NCBI GenBank assembly: GCA_022794215.1
Contig: JAAWEH010000006.1
Location: 1 to 64,000 of the forward strand
Direction: 5' to 3'
Source: Oscillospiraceae bacterium
GTDB taxonomy: Bacteria; Bacillota; Clostridia; Oscillospirales; Oscillospiraceae
DNA: 64,000 bases
Shown: positions 37,858-47,318 of the stretch, one piece after another
How positions within the stretch are numbered: position 1 is the stretch's first letter
Layout of the letters: each line of letters begins with the position of its first letter
The notes under the pieces: model-generated
Database searches by the model: none
Seen by the model: the letters and a program-made list of their open reading frames with translations, nothing else
Told to the model about the DNA's origin: nothing
Position numbers and translations under genes: made by a program

Positions 37858-38919
37858 ATGAAAAAACTTGCCTGTCTTGGTCTGTCTTTGACCATGACCC
37901 TCGGCCTGCTGTCCGCCTGCGGCGGCGGCGCTGAGACTACTCCCACCCCCGCGCCTGCTGAGAGTACCGCTCCCGTGGAGAGCTCCGCTCCCGAGAAGAC
38001 CTACTCCGGCAAAGTCATGATGTACTCCTCCATGCAGGAGGATCAGCTCATGGCCATCAAGGAAGGCTTTGAGAAGAAGTATCCCGGCATCACCATGGAG
38101 TACTACTTCGCCGGCACCAGCAAGGTGGTCACCAAGATCTCCACCGAGGCCCAGGCCGGCCACGTGGACGCCGACGTAATTTGGGTGGGCGACGCCGCCA
38201 CCTACGTCTCCTTTAAGGAGAGCGACATCCTCCAGAAATACTCCTCCCCCGAGGCCGCCAATCTGGATCCCGCTTACGTGGACGCCGACGGCTACTACAC
38301 CGCCGCCCGTCTGGTGGGCGTGGGCATCGCCTACAACACCGTGAACGTCACTCCCGAAGAGGCCCCCAAGACCTGGGACGACCTGCTGGATCCCAAGTGG
38401 AACGACCAGATTGTCATGTCCGACCCCGGCACCGCCGGCACCACCAAGTACTGGATGAACGCCATCATGTGCTCTGACAAGTACGGCGTGGACTACATGC
38501 AGAAGCTTCACGACAACGGCTGCTACCTGGAGAGCGGCACCACCGCCACCCACAACCAGCTGGCCGCCAGCGCCTACAAGGTGGGCGTGTGCCTGGACTA
38601 CGTCACCGCCAACCTGGTGGCTGAGGGTTCCCCCATCGCCTTCCTGTATCCCGAGGATACCGTCTCCATCGCCAGCCCCATCGGTCTGGTGAAGGACTGC
38701 AACAACGAGGAGAACGGCAAGCTGCTGTATGATTACATCCTGTCCAAGGAAGGCCAGGAGATCCTGGTGGCCAACAACCTGGTCTCCGTCCGCGAGGACG
38801 TGGAGCAGGCCGTGGATCTGACCGCCATCCCCTCCATGCTGGAGTCCGATTTTGCGAAGCTGGCTTCCGACAGCGACGCCAACCTGGACGCCTTCAACAA
38901 AATCTTCGGTCTGTCCTAA
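37858..38919 (+). CDS. ABC transporter substrate-binding lipoprotein, Fe(III)/2-aminoethylphosphonate type
   Basis: Lipobox 'GLLSACGG', 'VMMYSSMQEDQLMAIKEGFEKKYPGITMEYYFAGTSKVVTKISTEAQAGHVDADVIWVGDAATY'. Confidence 0.88.
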   Translation: MKKLACLGLSLTMTLGLLSACGGGAETTPTPAPAESTAPVESSAPEKTYSGKVMMYSSMQEDQLMAIKEGFEKKYPGITMEYYFAGTSKVVTKISTEAQAGHVDADVIWVGDAATYVSFKESDILQKYSSPEAANLDPAYVDADGYYTAARLVGVGIAYNTVNVTPEEAPKTWDDLLDPKWNDQIVMSDPGTAGTTKYWMNAIMCSDKYGVDYMQKLHDNGCYLESGTTATHNQLAASAYKVGVCLDYVTANLVAEGSPIAFLYPEDTVSIASPIGLVKDCNNEENGKLLYDYILSKEGQEILVANNLVSVREDVEQAVDLTAIPSMLESDFAKLASDSDANLDAFNKIFGLS

Positions 38920-39118
38920 TTCTGTCTCTCCGAATTTAGACGCTTCGTAAACCCCGGCCGGTTTTCGCAGACACGGATACCGGAGCCATGGCAAGGTTTC
39001 CCGCGCCGCAGGCGGAGCGTCCGGCCGGAAACGAAATCGTAACCGACAAGGTGGGGGAAACGATATGTTACCCCCACCTTGTTGTTTCATTGTAAAGAGA
39101 AAGTAAGGAGGGATATTT

Positions 39119-40210
39119 TTGGCAAAGGTTTCATTTAAGAACATCTCCTTCAAGTACGGCGATCACCAGATCCTCAAGGATTTCAGCCTGGATATTGAAA
39201 GCGGCGAGATCATGTGTCTGGTAGGGCCCTCGGGCTGCGGAAAGACCACTCTGGTTCGCTGCCTGCTGGGACTGAACAAGCCGGAAACCGGGGAGATCTA
39301 TGTGGGAGACACCTGCATTTTCAGCGCCAAGAGCCGCACCAACATGGCGGTGGAGCGCCGAAACATCGGTATCGTCTTCCAGGACTATGCCGTATGGCCC
39401 CACCTGACAGTGAGCGAAAATGTGGGCTATCCCCTGAAGAAAAAGAGGGTCAGCAAGGCTGAGATCGCCCAGCGGGTGGCCGATACCCTGGCTCTGGTAA
39501 ACATGACCGAGTATGCCAACCACCTGCCCAGTCAGCTCTCCGGCGGACAGCAGCAGCGGGTGGCCATCGCCCGGGCCCTGGTGAGCAACAGCGACATCAT
39601 TGTTATGGATGAGCCCATCACCAACCTGGACGCCAAGCTCCGGGAGCAGATGCTGGAGGAAATCCGGGAGATCCAGCGCAAGAGCGGCACCACCGTTCTC
39701 TACATCACCCATGACCAGCAGTCCGCCCTGCAGCTGTGTGACCGGATGGCCATTATGGAGCCTGACGGAACTCTGTGCCAGCTGGGAACCGATGAGGACA
39801 TCATCCTTCGGCCTGCCAACCGTTTTACCTTCGAGTTTATCGGCGTTTCTAACTTCATTCCGGTGGAGGCAAACGGCGGCAAGCTGACCCTAAAGCCTGA
39901 GGGGGGCTCCTTCCCCTGGGCCGACGGCGTTCTTCCCGAGGGGACTGACCTGTCCCAGGGGCTGGAGGTAGGCGTACGGCCCAACGACATCGTCTTTGAT
40001 CCCCAGTCTCCCCTGCGGGCCGTTGTCACCCGCTCGGTGTTCCTGGGCAGCGAGTATGACTACTTCATCCAGCTGGGTTCCCAGGAGCTGCGGGTACAGC
40101 AGAACACCCTGGACGCCGCCCGCTACGGCATTGTCAAAGAAGGGGCTGAGACCGGGATCCGGCTGCTCAACTACCGCTTCTATCCCCCGAAAAAGGAGGT
40201 GTCGGCATGA
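39119..40210 (+). CDS. ABC transporter ATP-binding protein (FbpC/PhnT-like), first copy
   Basis: 'CLVGPSGCGKTTLVRCLLGL', 'LSGGQQQRVAIARALVSNSDIIVMDEPITNLDAKLREQM'. TTG start. Confidence 0.92.
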   Translation: MAKVSFKNISFKYGDHQILKDFSLDIESGEIMCLVGPSGCGKTTLVRCLLGLNKPETGEIYVGDTCIFSAKSRTNMAVERRNIGIVFQDYAVWPHLTVSENVGYPLKKKRVSKAEIAQRVADTLALVNMTEYANHLPSQLSGGQQQRVAIARALVSNSDIIVMDEPITNLDAKLREQMLEEIREIQRKSGTTVLYITHDQQSALQLCDRMAIMEPDGTLCQLGTDEDIILRPANRFTFEFIGVSNFIPVEANGGKLTLKPEGGSFPWADGVLPEGTDLSQGLEVGVRPNDIVFDPQSPLRAVVTRSVFLGSEYDYFIQLGSQELRVQQNTLDAARYGIVKEGAETGIRLLNYRFYPPKKEVSA

Positions 40211-41916
40211 GCCACAAAAAGGACTTAGCGGCTGTGGACGGCCGCCGCTTCAACGTGGATGGGATCCTCACCGCCGTCAGCGTGGTGCTGCTGCTCATCG
40301 TGGTAGTCATCCCTGTTTTCTCCATCATCTACAACTCCTTCTTTTATAAGGGGCAGTTCGATCCCCAGCTGTTCATCGGACAACTCACCGACGCCAATAA
40401 CCTGGCGGCCATGTGGAACACCATCAAGATCGCCTTCTGGGTGACCCTGCTGGGCACCATTCTGGGCACCTTCTACGCCTGGCTGCTGGGCCGCAGCGAC
40501 ATCCCCGCCAAGGGCCTGATGCGGGCGCTGTTCAACATCCCCTACATGTTCCCTCCCTTCCTGGGGGCCATGGCCTGGGATCTGCTGCTCAACGGACGCT
40601 CCGGCTACCTGAACAAGGCCCTGATGGAGATCTTCCATCTGTCCAAGGCCCCTGTGAACATCAACACTCTGGCCGGCATCATCTTCGTGGAGATCAGCTA
40701 CTACTTCCCCTTCGTCTTTATGCAGGTGGTCTCCGCTCTGGAGCGGATGGATCCTACCCTGGAGGAATGCGCCCGGATCGCCGGCGCCAAGCAGATGACC
40801 GTCATCCGGAAGATCACCCTTCCTCTGGTGGTGCCCGCCATCTCCGCCGGCGCCCTGCTCATCATGACCACCTCCCTGGCCCACTTCGGTGTGCCTTCTA
40901 TCCTGGGCTTCTCCCAGGGCATCTTCACCCTGCCCACCAAGATCTACGCCGTTATCTCCCGGTCGGAGGGCAGCTTTGAAGGGATCCGCCAGGGCGCCGC
41001 GCTGTCCATCATGCTGGTCATCGTGGTGTCCATCGCCCTGATCATCCAGAAAAAGGTGCTCTCCTCGGGCAGCTATGACATCATTAAGGGCAAGAGTATG
41101 CGTCCCACCCTCATCAAGCTCCGGGGCGCCAAGATCCCTCTGCTGGTGCTGTGTATCGCCACCCTGATCCTCATCGTGGTGGTGCCCCTGGTGATGATCT
41201 TCCTGGTGAGCCTGGTGAAGGCCTACGGCCTGCCCCTGGTGCCCGAAAACTTCACCTTCAACAACTACATGAAGGTCTTCCGCATGGACGGCACCATGAA
41301 CTCCATTTTCAACTCCCTGAAGCTGTCCATCGGCGCGGGCATCATTTGTATGTTCCTGGGCACTCTCATCGCCTACGTGGTGCAGAAGATCAAGCCCAAG
41401 GGAAAAGAAGCGCTGGAGATCCTCTCCGTGCTGCCCTACTCCCTGCCCGGCACCGTGCTGGCCATCGGCGTGATCCTGGCCTGGTCGGGAGCCATCTTCG
41501 GCATCAAGCTGAGCAACACTCTGTGGATCATTCTGATCGCCTACATCGCCCGGTACCTGTCCTTCTCCATGAAGAGCTCCTCGGCGGCCCTGCTGCAGGT
41601 TCACCCCTCTTTGGAGGAGGCGGCCCGGACTTGTGGCGCCAGCCATATGGAGAGTCTGAAGGACGTGACACTGCCCCTGATTCGCCCCGCCATGGTCTCC
41701 GGCTTCTTCCTGATCTTCCTGCCGGCCATGCGGGAGGTTACCACCTCCGTGCTGCTCTACGGCCCCTATACCCGGACCCTGGGCGTGCAGATCTATTCTC
41801 TGCGTGACGCGGGCATGATCCCCCAGGCCGCGGCCTTGGGCTCCATCGCCATCGTACTTATCATCATCTGCAATACCATCGTCACCGAGGTGACGAAAGA
41901 CAGAAAGGGGGTCTGA
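40207..41916 (+). CDS. ABC transporter permease, fused two-domain (FbpB-like)
   Basis: Two EAA-loop regions: 'LEECARIAGAKQMTVIRKITLPLVVPAI' and 'LEEAARTCGASHMESLKDVTLPLIRPAM'. Confidence 0.92.
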   Translation: MSHKKDLAAVDGRRFNVDGILTAVSVVLLLIVVVIPVFSIIYNSFFYKGQFDPQLFIGQLTDANNLAAMWNTIKIAFWVTLLGTILGTFYAWLLGRSDIPAKGLMRALFNIPYMFPPFLGAMAWDLLLNGRSGYLNKALMEIFHLSKAPVNINTLAGIIFVEISYYFPFVFMQVVSALERMDPTLEECARIAGAKQMTVIRKITLPLVVPAISAGALLIMTTSLAHFGVPSILGFSQGIFTLPTKIYAVISRSEGSFEGIRQGAALSIMLVIVVSIALIIQKKVLSSGSYDIIKGKSMRPTLIKLRGAKIPLLVLCIATLILIVVVPLVMIFLVSLVKAYGLPLVPENFTFNNYMKVFRMDGTMNSIFNSLKLSIGAGIICMFLGTLIAYVVQKIKPKGKEALEILSVLPYSLPGTVLAIGVILAWSGAIFGIKLSNTLWIILIAYIARYLSFSMKSSSAALLQVHPSLEEAARTCGASHMESLKDVTLPLIRPAMVSGFFLIFLPAMREVTTSVLLYGPYTRTLGVQIYSLRDAGMIPQAAALGSIAIVLIIICNTIVTEVTKDRKGV

Positions 41917-41919
41917 GGA

Positions 41920-43029
41920 ATGGATCAAGTCGTATTGAGACATGTGACCAAGCGCTTTACCACCAAAACATTGGGCGATATCGTGGCCGTGGACGACTTC
42001 AACCTGGAAGTCCACGATGGCGAGTGCTTCTCCTTCCTGGGGCCTTCCGGCTGTGGTAAGTCCACCACCCTGCGGATGATCGCCGGCTTCGAAGATCTGA
42101 GCGAGGGCGAGATCGAGCTGTGCGGCAAAGAGGTCTCCTCCAAGGAGAAAAACCTGTATATCCCGCCTGAGGAGCGGGGGCTGGGCATGGTGTTCCAGTC
42201 CTTCGCCGTATGGCCCCATATGAACGTGTTTGAGAACGTGGCCTTTCCCCTGCGAATCCAGAAGGTGAACAAGACCGACATCGAAACCCGGGTTCGGGAG
42301 GCCATGAAGCATACCAGCCTCACCGGGCTTGAAAAGGTGTTCCCCTCTGACCTATCCGGCGGTCAGCAGCAGCGCATCGCCCTGGCCCGGGCCATCGTCA
42401 CCCAGCCCAAGGTCATGCTGCTGGATGAGCCCCTTTCCAACCTGGATCCCAAGCTCCGTGAGACCATGCGCTTTGAGATCAAGGAGCTCCAGCGGGAGTT
42501 CGGCTTCACCATCATCTTCGTCACCCACGACCAGTCGGAGGCCATGGCCATTTCCGACCGGATGATGGTGTGCGACATGGGCAAGATCATGCAGATCGAT
42601 ACCCCGGAGAACCTGTACAACAAGCCCAACAGCCGGTTTGTCCACAGCTTCTTGGGCGAGAGCACCTTTATCAATGTGAACATCGTGGACGGCAAGGTCT
42701 ACGCCCAGGGCGACAACGAAAATCCCCTGGCCCTGGATATCCCCAAGGACGCCGACCGGCAGATGGTGGTGGCCACCCGGCCCAACTCCATCGATCTGCT
42801 GGGCGCTGACCAGGAGGGCTACCCCACCCACATTGAAAAGCGGATCTTCCTCACCGACCGCACCGAGTACATCGTACCCGTGGGCGAGCAGAAGCTGAAG
42901 ATCCAGACCCCTCACCGCATTTCCTTCGCTGAAGGGGACGCCTGCCGGGTTCGGCTCATCTCCCCCATGTGGTATCCCATGGAGGACGAGGCTGCCGAAA
43001 AGGAACGTCAGCGCCGGCAGTTGGTGTAA
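41920..43029 (+). CDS. ABC transporter ATP-binding protein, second copy
   Basis: 'SFLGPSGCGKSTTLRMIAGFE', 'LSGGQQQRIALARAIVTQPKVMLLDEPLSNLDPKLRETM'. Confidence 0.92.
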   Translation: MDQVVLRHVTKRFTTKTLGDIVAVDDFNLEVHDGECFSFLGPSGCGKSTTLRMIAGFEDLSEGEIELCGKEVSSKEKNLYIPPEERGLGMVFQSFAVWPHMNVFENVAFPLRIQKVNKTDIETRVREAMKHTSLTGLEKVFPSDLSGGQQQRIALARAIVTQPKVMLLDEPLSNLDPKLRETMRFEIKELQREFGFTIIFVTHDQSEAMAISDRMMVCDMGKIMQIDTPENLYNKPNSRFVHSFLGESTFINVNIVDGKVYAQGDNENPLALDIPKDADRQMVVATRPNSIDLLGADQEGYPTHIEKRIFLTDRTEYIVPVGEQKLKIQTPHRISFAEGDACRVRLISPMWYPMEDEAAEKERQRRQLV

Positions 43030-43048
43030 GAAATCGGCTCTATATCGC

Positions 43049-43090
43049 AAAGGGAGGCATGGCGCAATGGCGCCATGCCTCCCTTTTATT
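43049..43090 (+). terminator. Rho-independent terminator
   Basis: AAAGGGAGGCATGGCGC..GCGCCATGCCTCCCTTTT. Confidence 0.85.
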
Positions 43091-43168
43091 TTGACCCTCT
43101 CTTGCCTTTTGAGGGCGGATTTGATATGATACCATAAAAGCAAATCCACTGCAGAGGAGAGAAAAACC

Positions 43169-45391
43169 ATGTGCATCGCTGTCAAAAGGGAAGGCTTTTA
43201 TTATCGAAAGGGCAGTTTCGTTCCGGCCCAGGCTGAGCCTGCCGGCATTGAGGCCGGGAGAAGGAACACCATGACCTACTCCATCCTGGCTGCCCACAAC
43301 CACAGCGGGGATATGTCCCGGCTTCAGATCAAATTTGACGCCATGGCCTCCCACGATATTACTTACGTGGGCATTATCCAGACCGCCCGGGCCTCCGGCC
43401 TTACCCGGTTTCCCCTGCCCTACGTGCTCACCAACTGCCACAACTCCCTCTGCGCCGTGGGTGGCACCATCAACGAGGATGACCACCTCTTCGGTCTATC
43501 CGCCGCCAAAAAGTATGGCGGGGAGTTTGTCCCCGCGCACCAGGCGGTGATCCATTCCTATATGCGGGAGCGGTATGCCGCACCGGGAACCATGATCCTG
43601 GGCTCCGACTCCCACACCCGGTACGGCGCCTACGGCTGCATGGCCATCGGCGAGGGAGGGCCCGAGCTTGCCCGGCAGCTGCTGGAAAAAACCTACGATA
43701 TCGCCTATCCCCCCGTCATCGCCGTCCACCTCACCGGCGCTCCCAGACCCGGGGTGGGGCCCCAGGACGTGGCCATCGCCCTGGTGGGGGCGACCTTCAA
43801 AAGCGGGGCGGTGAAAAACGCGGTGCTGGAGTTCTTCGGGCCCGGGGTGGCCAATCTCTCTATGGATTACCGCTCCGGTATCGACGTGATGACCACCGAA
43901 ACGGCCTGCCTGTCCTCGGTGTGGTGTACTGACGAGCTGACCCGGGCCCACCTGACCACCCTGGGCCGTGGGGACTCCTATCAGACCCAGGCCCCCGGCG
44001 AGGGCGCCTACTACGACGGCCTGGTGGAAATCGACCTGTCCAGCCTGGAGCCTATGATCGCTCTGCCCTTCCACCCCTCCAACGCATACACCATCCGGGA
44101 GTTCAAAGCCAATATGTCCGACCTGCTCCACCAGGTGGATCTGGACGCCGCGGAGCAGCTGGGGGTGAAAAACGCCCCCTCCCTGCTGGGTAAAATCCAG
44201 GGCGGCGTTTTCCGGGCGGATCAAGGGGTCATCGCCGGCTGCTCCGGCGGCACCTATCAGAACCTAAAGCGGACGGCGGAAATTTTGAAGGGCTGCTCCA
44301 CCGGCAGCGGCGGCTTCTGGCTCAGCTGCTACCCCGGCTCCATGCCCATCAACCTGGAGCTGACCAAAAAGGGCTATATCGCAGATCTTATGGCGGCGGG
44401 CTGCTCCATCCGCTCCTGCTTCTGCGGCCCCTGCTTCGGGGCGGGGGATGTGCCCGCCAACGGCGCTTTCTCCATCCGCCACTCCACCCGGAACTTCCCC
44501 AACCGGGAGGGCAGCAAGCCCGGTGACGGACAGATCTCCTATGTGGCCCTGATGGACGCCCGCTCCATTGCCGCCACCGCTCTGAACGGAGGTGTTCTCA
44601 CCGGAGCCGATGAACTTCCGGAGGCCCCTGCCGACCATCCTGATGAAAACTGGGCCTATGACGACAGCGCTTACAAGGCCCGGGTCTACTACGGTGTGGG
44701 CCGGCCCGAGAGCGAGACGGAGCTGGTCTTTGGCCCCAACATTGCCGACTGGCCGCAGCAGATCCCCCTGCCGGAAAACCTGCTGCTCACCTGCTGCGCC
44801 GCCATCTATGACCCGGTGACCACCACCGATGAGCTTATCCCCTCGGGGGAGACCTCCTCCTACCGCTCCAACCCCATCAAGCTGTCCCAGTTCGCTCTGA
44901 GCCGCAAGTGCCCCAAGTATGTCTCCAACGCCCAGAAGGTGCAGCAGGCCGAGCAGAAACGGCGGGCGGGGCAGGATCCTAACTTCCCCGCCGACACGGG
45001 CATCGGATCCTTCATCATGGCCCTGAAGCCCGGGGACGGCTCTGCCCGGGAGCAGGCGGCCTCCTGCCAGCGGGTGCTGGGGGGCTGCGCCAACCTGGCC
45101 GCTGAATACGCCACCAAGCGCTACCGTTCCAATGTGGTGAACTGGGGGATGCTGCCCTTCATCGCCGAGGACGTGAAGGATTGGGGCATCCGGGAGGGGG
45201 ATTCCCTCTATATCCCCGGCATCAAAGCCCTTTTGGAGGGAGACGGAGAGGAGATCGACGCCTACCTCATCCAGCATCCCCAGGGCCAGGAGCAGACCCA
45301 GATCCCGGTGAAACTAAAACTCCCCGGCCTTACCCGGGAGGAACGGGACATCATCCTGGCCGGGTGCCTTATCAACTACTACGCGAAATAA
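43169..45391 (+). CDS. Aconitase-superfamily hydratase
   Basis: 'SHDITYVGIIQTARASGLTRFPLPYVLTNCHNSLCAVGGTINEDDHLFGL', 'MILGSDSHTRYGAYGCMAIGEGGPELARQLL', 'CFCGPCFGAGDVP'. Confidence 0.88.
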   Translation: MCIAVKREGFYYRKGSFVPAQAEPAGIEAGRRNTMTYSILAAHNHSGDMSRLQIKFDAMASHDITYVGIIQTARASGLTRFPLPYVLTNCHNSLCAVGGTINEDDHLFGLSAAKKYGGEFVPAHQAVIHSYMRERYAAPGTMILGSDSHTRYGAYGCMAIGEGGPELARQLLEKTYDIAYPPVIAVHLTGAPRPGVGPQDVAIALVGATFKSGAVKNAVLEFFGPGVANLSMDYRSGIDVMTTETACLSSVWCTDELTRAHLTTLGRGDSYQTQAPGEGAYYDGLVEIDLSSLEPMIALPFHPSNAYTIREFKANMSDLLHQVDLDAAEQLGVKNAPSLLGKIQGGVFRADQGVIAGCSGGTYQNLKRTAEILKGCSTGSGGFWLSCYPGSMPINLELTKKGYIADLMAAGCSIRSCFCGPCFGAGDVPANGAFSIRHSTRNFPNREGSKPGDGQISYVALMDARSIAATALNGGVLTGADELPEAPADHPDENWAYDDSAYKARVYYGVGRPESETELVFGPNIADWPQQIPLPENLLLTCCAAIYDPVTTTDELIPSGETSSYRSNPIKLSQFALSRKCPKYVSNAQKVQQAEQKRRAGQDPNFPADTGIGSFIMALKPGDGSAREQAASCQRVLGGCANLAAEYATKRYRSNVVNWGMLPFIAEDVKDWGIREGDSLYIPGIKALLEGDGEEIDAYLIQHPQGQEQTQIPVKLKLPGLTREERDIILAGCLINYYAK

Positions 45392-45552
45392 GAGAAGCGG
45401 CTGGGAAAAACCCAGCCGCTTTTTTGAAACCTTTTTCCCTTTTCGGGGTATCTACAAATAGAAACGTTTCTGTGAAGGGGGGCGGACAGGTCTTGGAGGA
45501 GAGTATGCTTATTCGAAAGCTGCAAAAGGGCAACACCGGGGCGGCGGCTTTT

Positions 45553-47298
45553 TTATCCTTTGAATTGAAGATGCTGGTACAGGTGGGTAAAAATCTGCCC
45601 CAGGGCGTAGGCTCCGGCATCCGGATAGCCAATGCTTCGCTCCCCTACCGTGCCGGCTCTGCCCATTCGGGCGGCGATCTTTTCCGTCTCTTTGGCTCCC
45701 TGAACTGCCCCCTCCGCGCCTAGGCGGAAGCCCTCCTCCAGGGTAGCGGCGGTCTTCCAGGCCTGCGCGCAGGGGACCAGGGCGTCGATCAGGGTCTTGT
45801 CCCCCACCACAGCGCCCCGGCCGAAGGAGCGCTCACCGGTGCGCTGGATGCCCTCCACGGCGGACTGGAGCATTTGGGCCAGCTCCTTTACCGAGACTGT
45901 ACTCTTCCCCTTTGTCTCCCGGCCCGCGGCGAGAAAGGCAGAGCCCCAGATGGGCCCCGACGCTCCGCCGCAGTGCTCCATGATCACAAAGGCACAGGCG
46001 GTCAAAAATGCGCCGATATCCAGGCGCTCTGCTTTCAGAATATCATTCCACTCTGCCTTCAAACGGCGGAAGCCTTTGGCCACGCTCATGCCAAAATCTC
46101 CGTCCCCGGCATGGGAATCCAGTTCACAGAAGGGAACCTCCTGCTCGATGATATAGGTTCCCATACGATCCACCAGATAGATCACATTCTCCAGAGAAAG
46201 CGCATCGCCCTCCACTTTGGCGCCGGTCTCCGGCACCCGCATCCTCAGGCCTGCATCCTCTGCCGCCGGGATCCTGGATCGGTCAGAGAAGGCCGTCTGG
46301 GCCGCTTTCCCTGCCACATGGAATGCCGGAGCGTCACAGGGCTCATCCAACAGTTCCTTCAGCTTGGGGGTCATGCTCATAATGGATAGGGAGGCTCCCA
46401 TCATGTCGATGCTGGTCATAAAATTGCCCACAAAGGTGCGATAAACCGGGATGTCTTTCTCCGCCAACACCTTACGCACAGCGTGATTGAAAAGATACAG
46501 CTCCTGAAGCGGGGATGCCCCGAAACCGTTCACCAGAAGGGTTACCTCCTGACCCGCCTTCAGATCCATATCCGCCAAAAGCTCAGCTACCATTTTTTCC
46601 GCCAGGGCGTCTGCCGTCATCAGCGGATAACGCCCTACGCCCGGCTCGCCATGGATCCCCACACCGTACTCCATCTCATCCTCGGCCAGCGCAAAGGTCG
46701 GGGTGCCCTTGGCCGGCACCGTGCAGGAGGTAAGAGCAAAGCCGATGCTCCGAACATGATCAATGGCTTCCTGGGCAGCGGTCTTTACCTCCTCCAGCGA
46801 GCCTCCCTTTTGCGCGGCGGCGCCGGCGATCTTATGCACCAGCACGGTGCCGGCCACCCCCCGGCGGCCCACGGTATAGAGGCTGTCCTTGACGGCAATG
46901 TCGTCGTTGACGATCACATAGTCCAGCTTCAGGTCGCCGCCGGTCAGATCTGCCGCGTTTTTGAAGTTCATCACATCGCCGCTGTAATTTTTGATGATCA
47001 TCAGTGTGCCGCGTTCGCTTGCAGTCTCCTGTAAGGCATGGTAGACCTGGATCTGGGAGGGAGAGGCAAAAACGTCGCCGCACACAGCGGCATCCAGCAT
47101 CCCCTTGCCCACAAAGCCGGCATGGGCAGGCTCATGCCCGCTGCCGCCGCCGCTGATCAGGCTGACTTTCTTGGGATCCGGTTCCTTTTTCCGAATGATC
47201 TTATATTTTGGAATAAATTCCAGCTCAGGATGGGCCAATGCAATGCCGTTGCACATTTCCATGACCACATCTTCCGGTGCGTTTATGATTTTTTTCAT
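45553..47298 (-). CDS. Dihydroxyacetone kinase family protein (DhaK-DhaL fusion)
   Basis: '[38 protein letters not shown]', C-terminal DhaL '[22 protein letters not shown]'. Confidence 0.93.
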   Translation of the reverse strand: MKKIINAPEDVVMEMCNGIALAHPELEFIPKYKIIRKKEPDPKKVSLISGGGSGHEPAHAGFVGKGMLDAAVCGDVFASPSQIQVYHALQETASERGTLMIIKNYSGDVMNFKNAADLTGGDLKLDYVIVNDDIAVKDSLYTVGRRGVAGTVLVHKIAGAAAQKGGSLEEVKTAAQEAIDHVRSIGFALTSCTVPAKGTPTFALAEDEMEYGVGIHGEPGVGRYPLMTADALAEKMVAELLADMDLKAGQEVTLLVNGFGASPLQELYLFNHAVRKVLAEKDIPVYRTFVGNFMTSIDMMGASLSIMSMTPKLKELLDEPCDAPAFHVAGKAAQTAFSDRSRIPAAEDAGLRMRVPETGAKVEGDALSLENVIYLVDRMGTYIIEQEVPFCELDSHAGDGDFGMSVAKGFRRLKAEWNDILKAERLDIGAFLTACAFVIMEHCGGASGPIWGSAFLAAGRETKGKSTVSVKELAQMLQSAVEGIQRTGERSFGRGAVVGDKTLIDALVPCAQAWKTAATLEEGFRLGAEGAVQGAKETEKIAARMGRAGTVGERSIGYPDAGAYALGQIFTHLYQHLQFKG

Positions 47299-47318
47299 TG
47301 AGGATCTCCTTCTATCGT

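Noticed and set aside
37762-39153. 463-aa minus-strand Val/Gly/His-rich ORF
   Set aside because: Opposite the ABC substrate-binding lipoprotein; shadow ORF.
40225-42312. 695-aa minus-strand ORF, His/Gly/Asp-rich
   Set aside because: Antisense shadow of the well-supported ABC permease/ATPase genes; composition mirrors GC-rich codon usage on the opposite strand, no domain motif.
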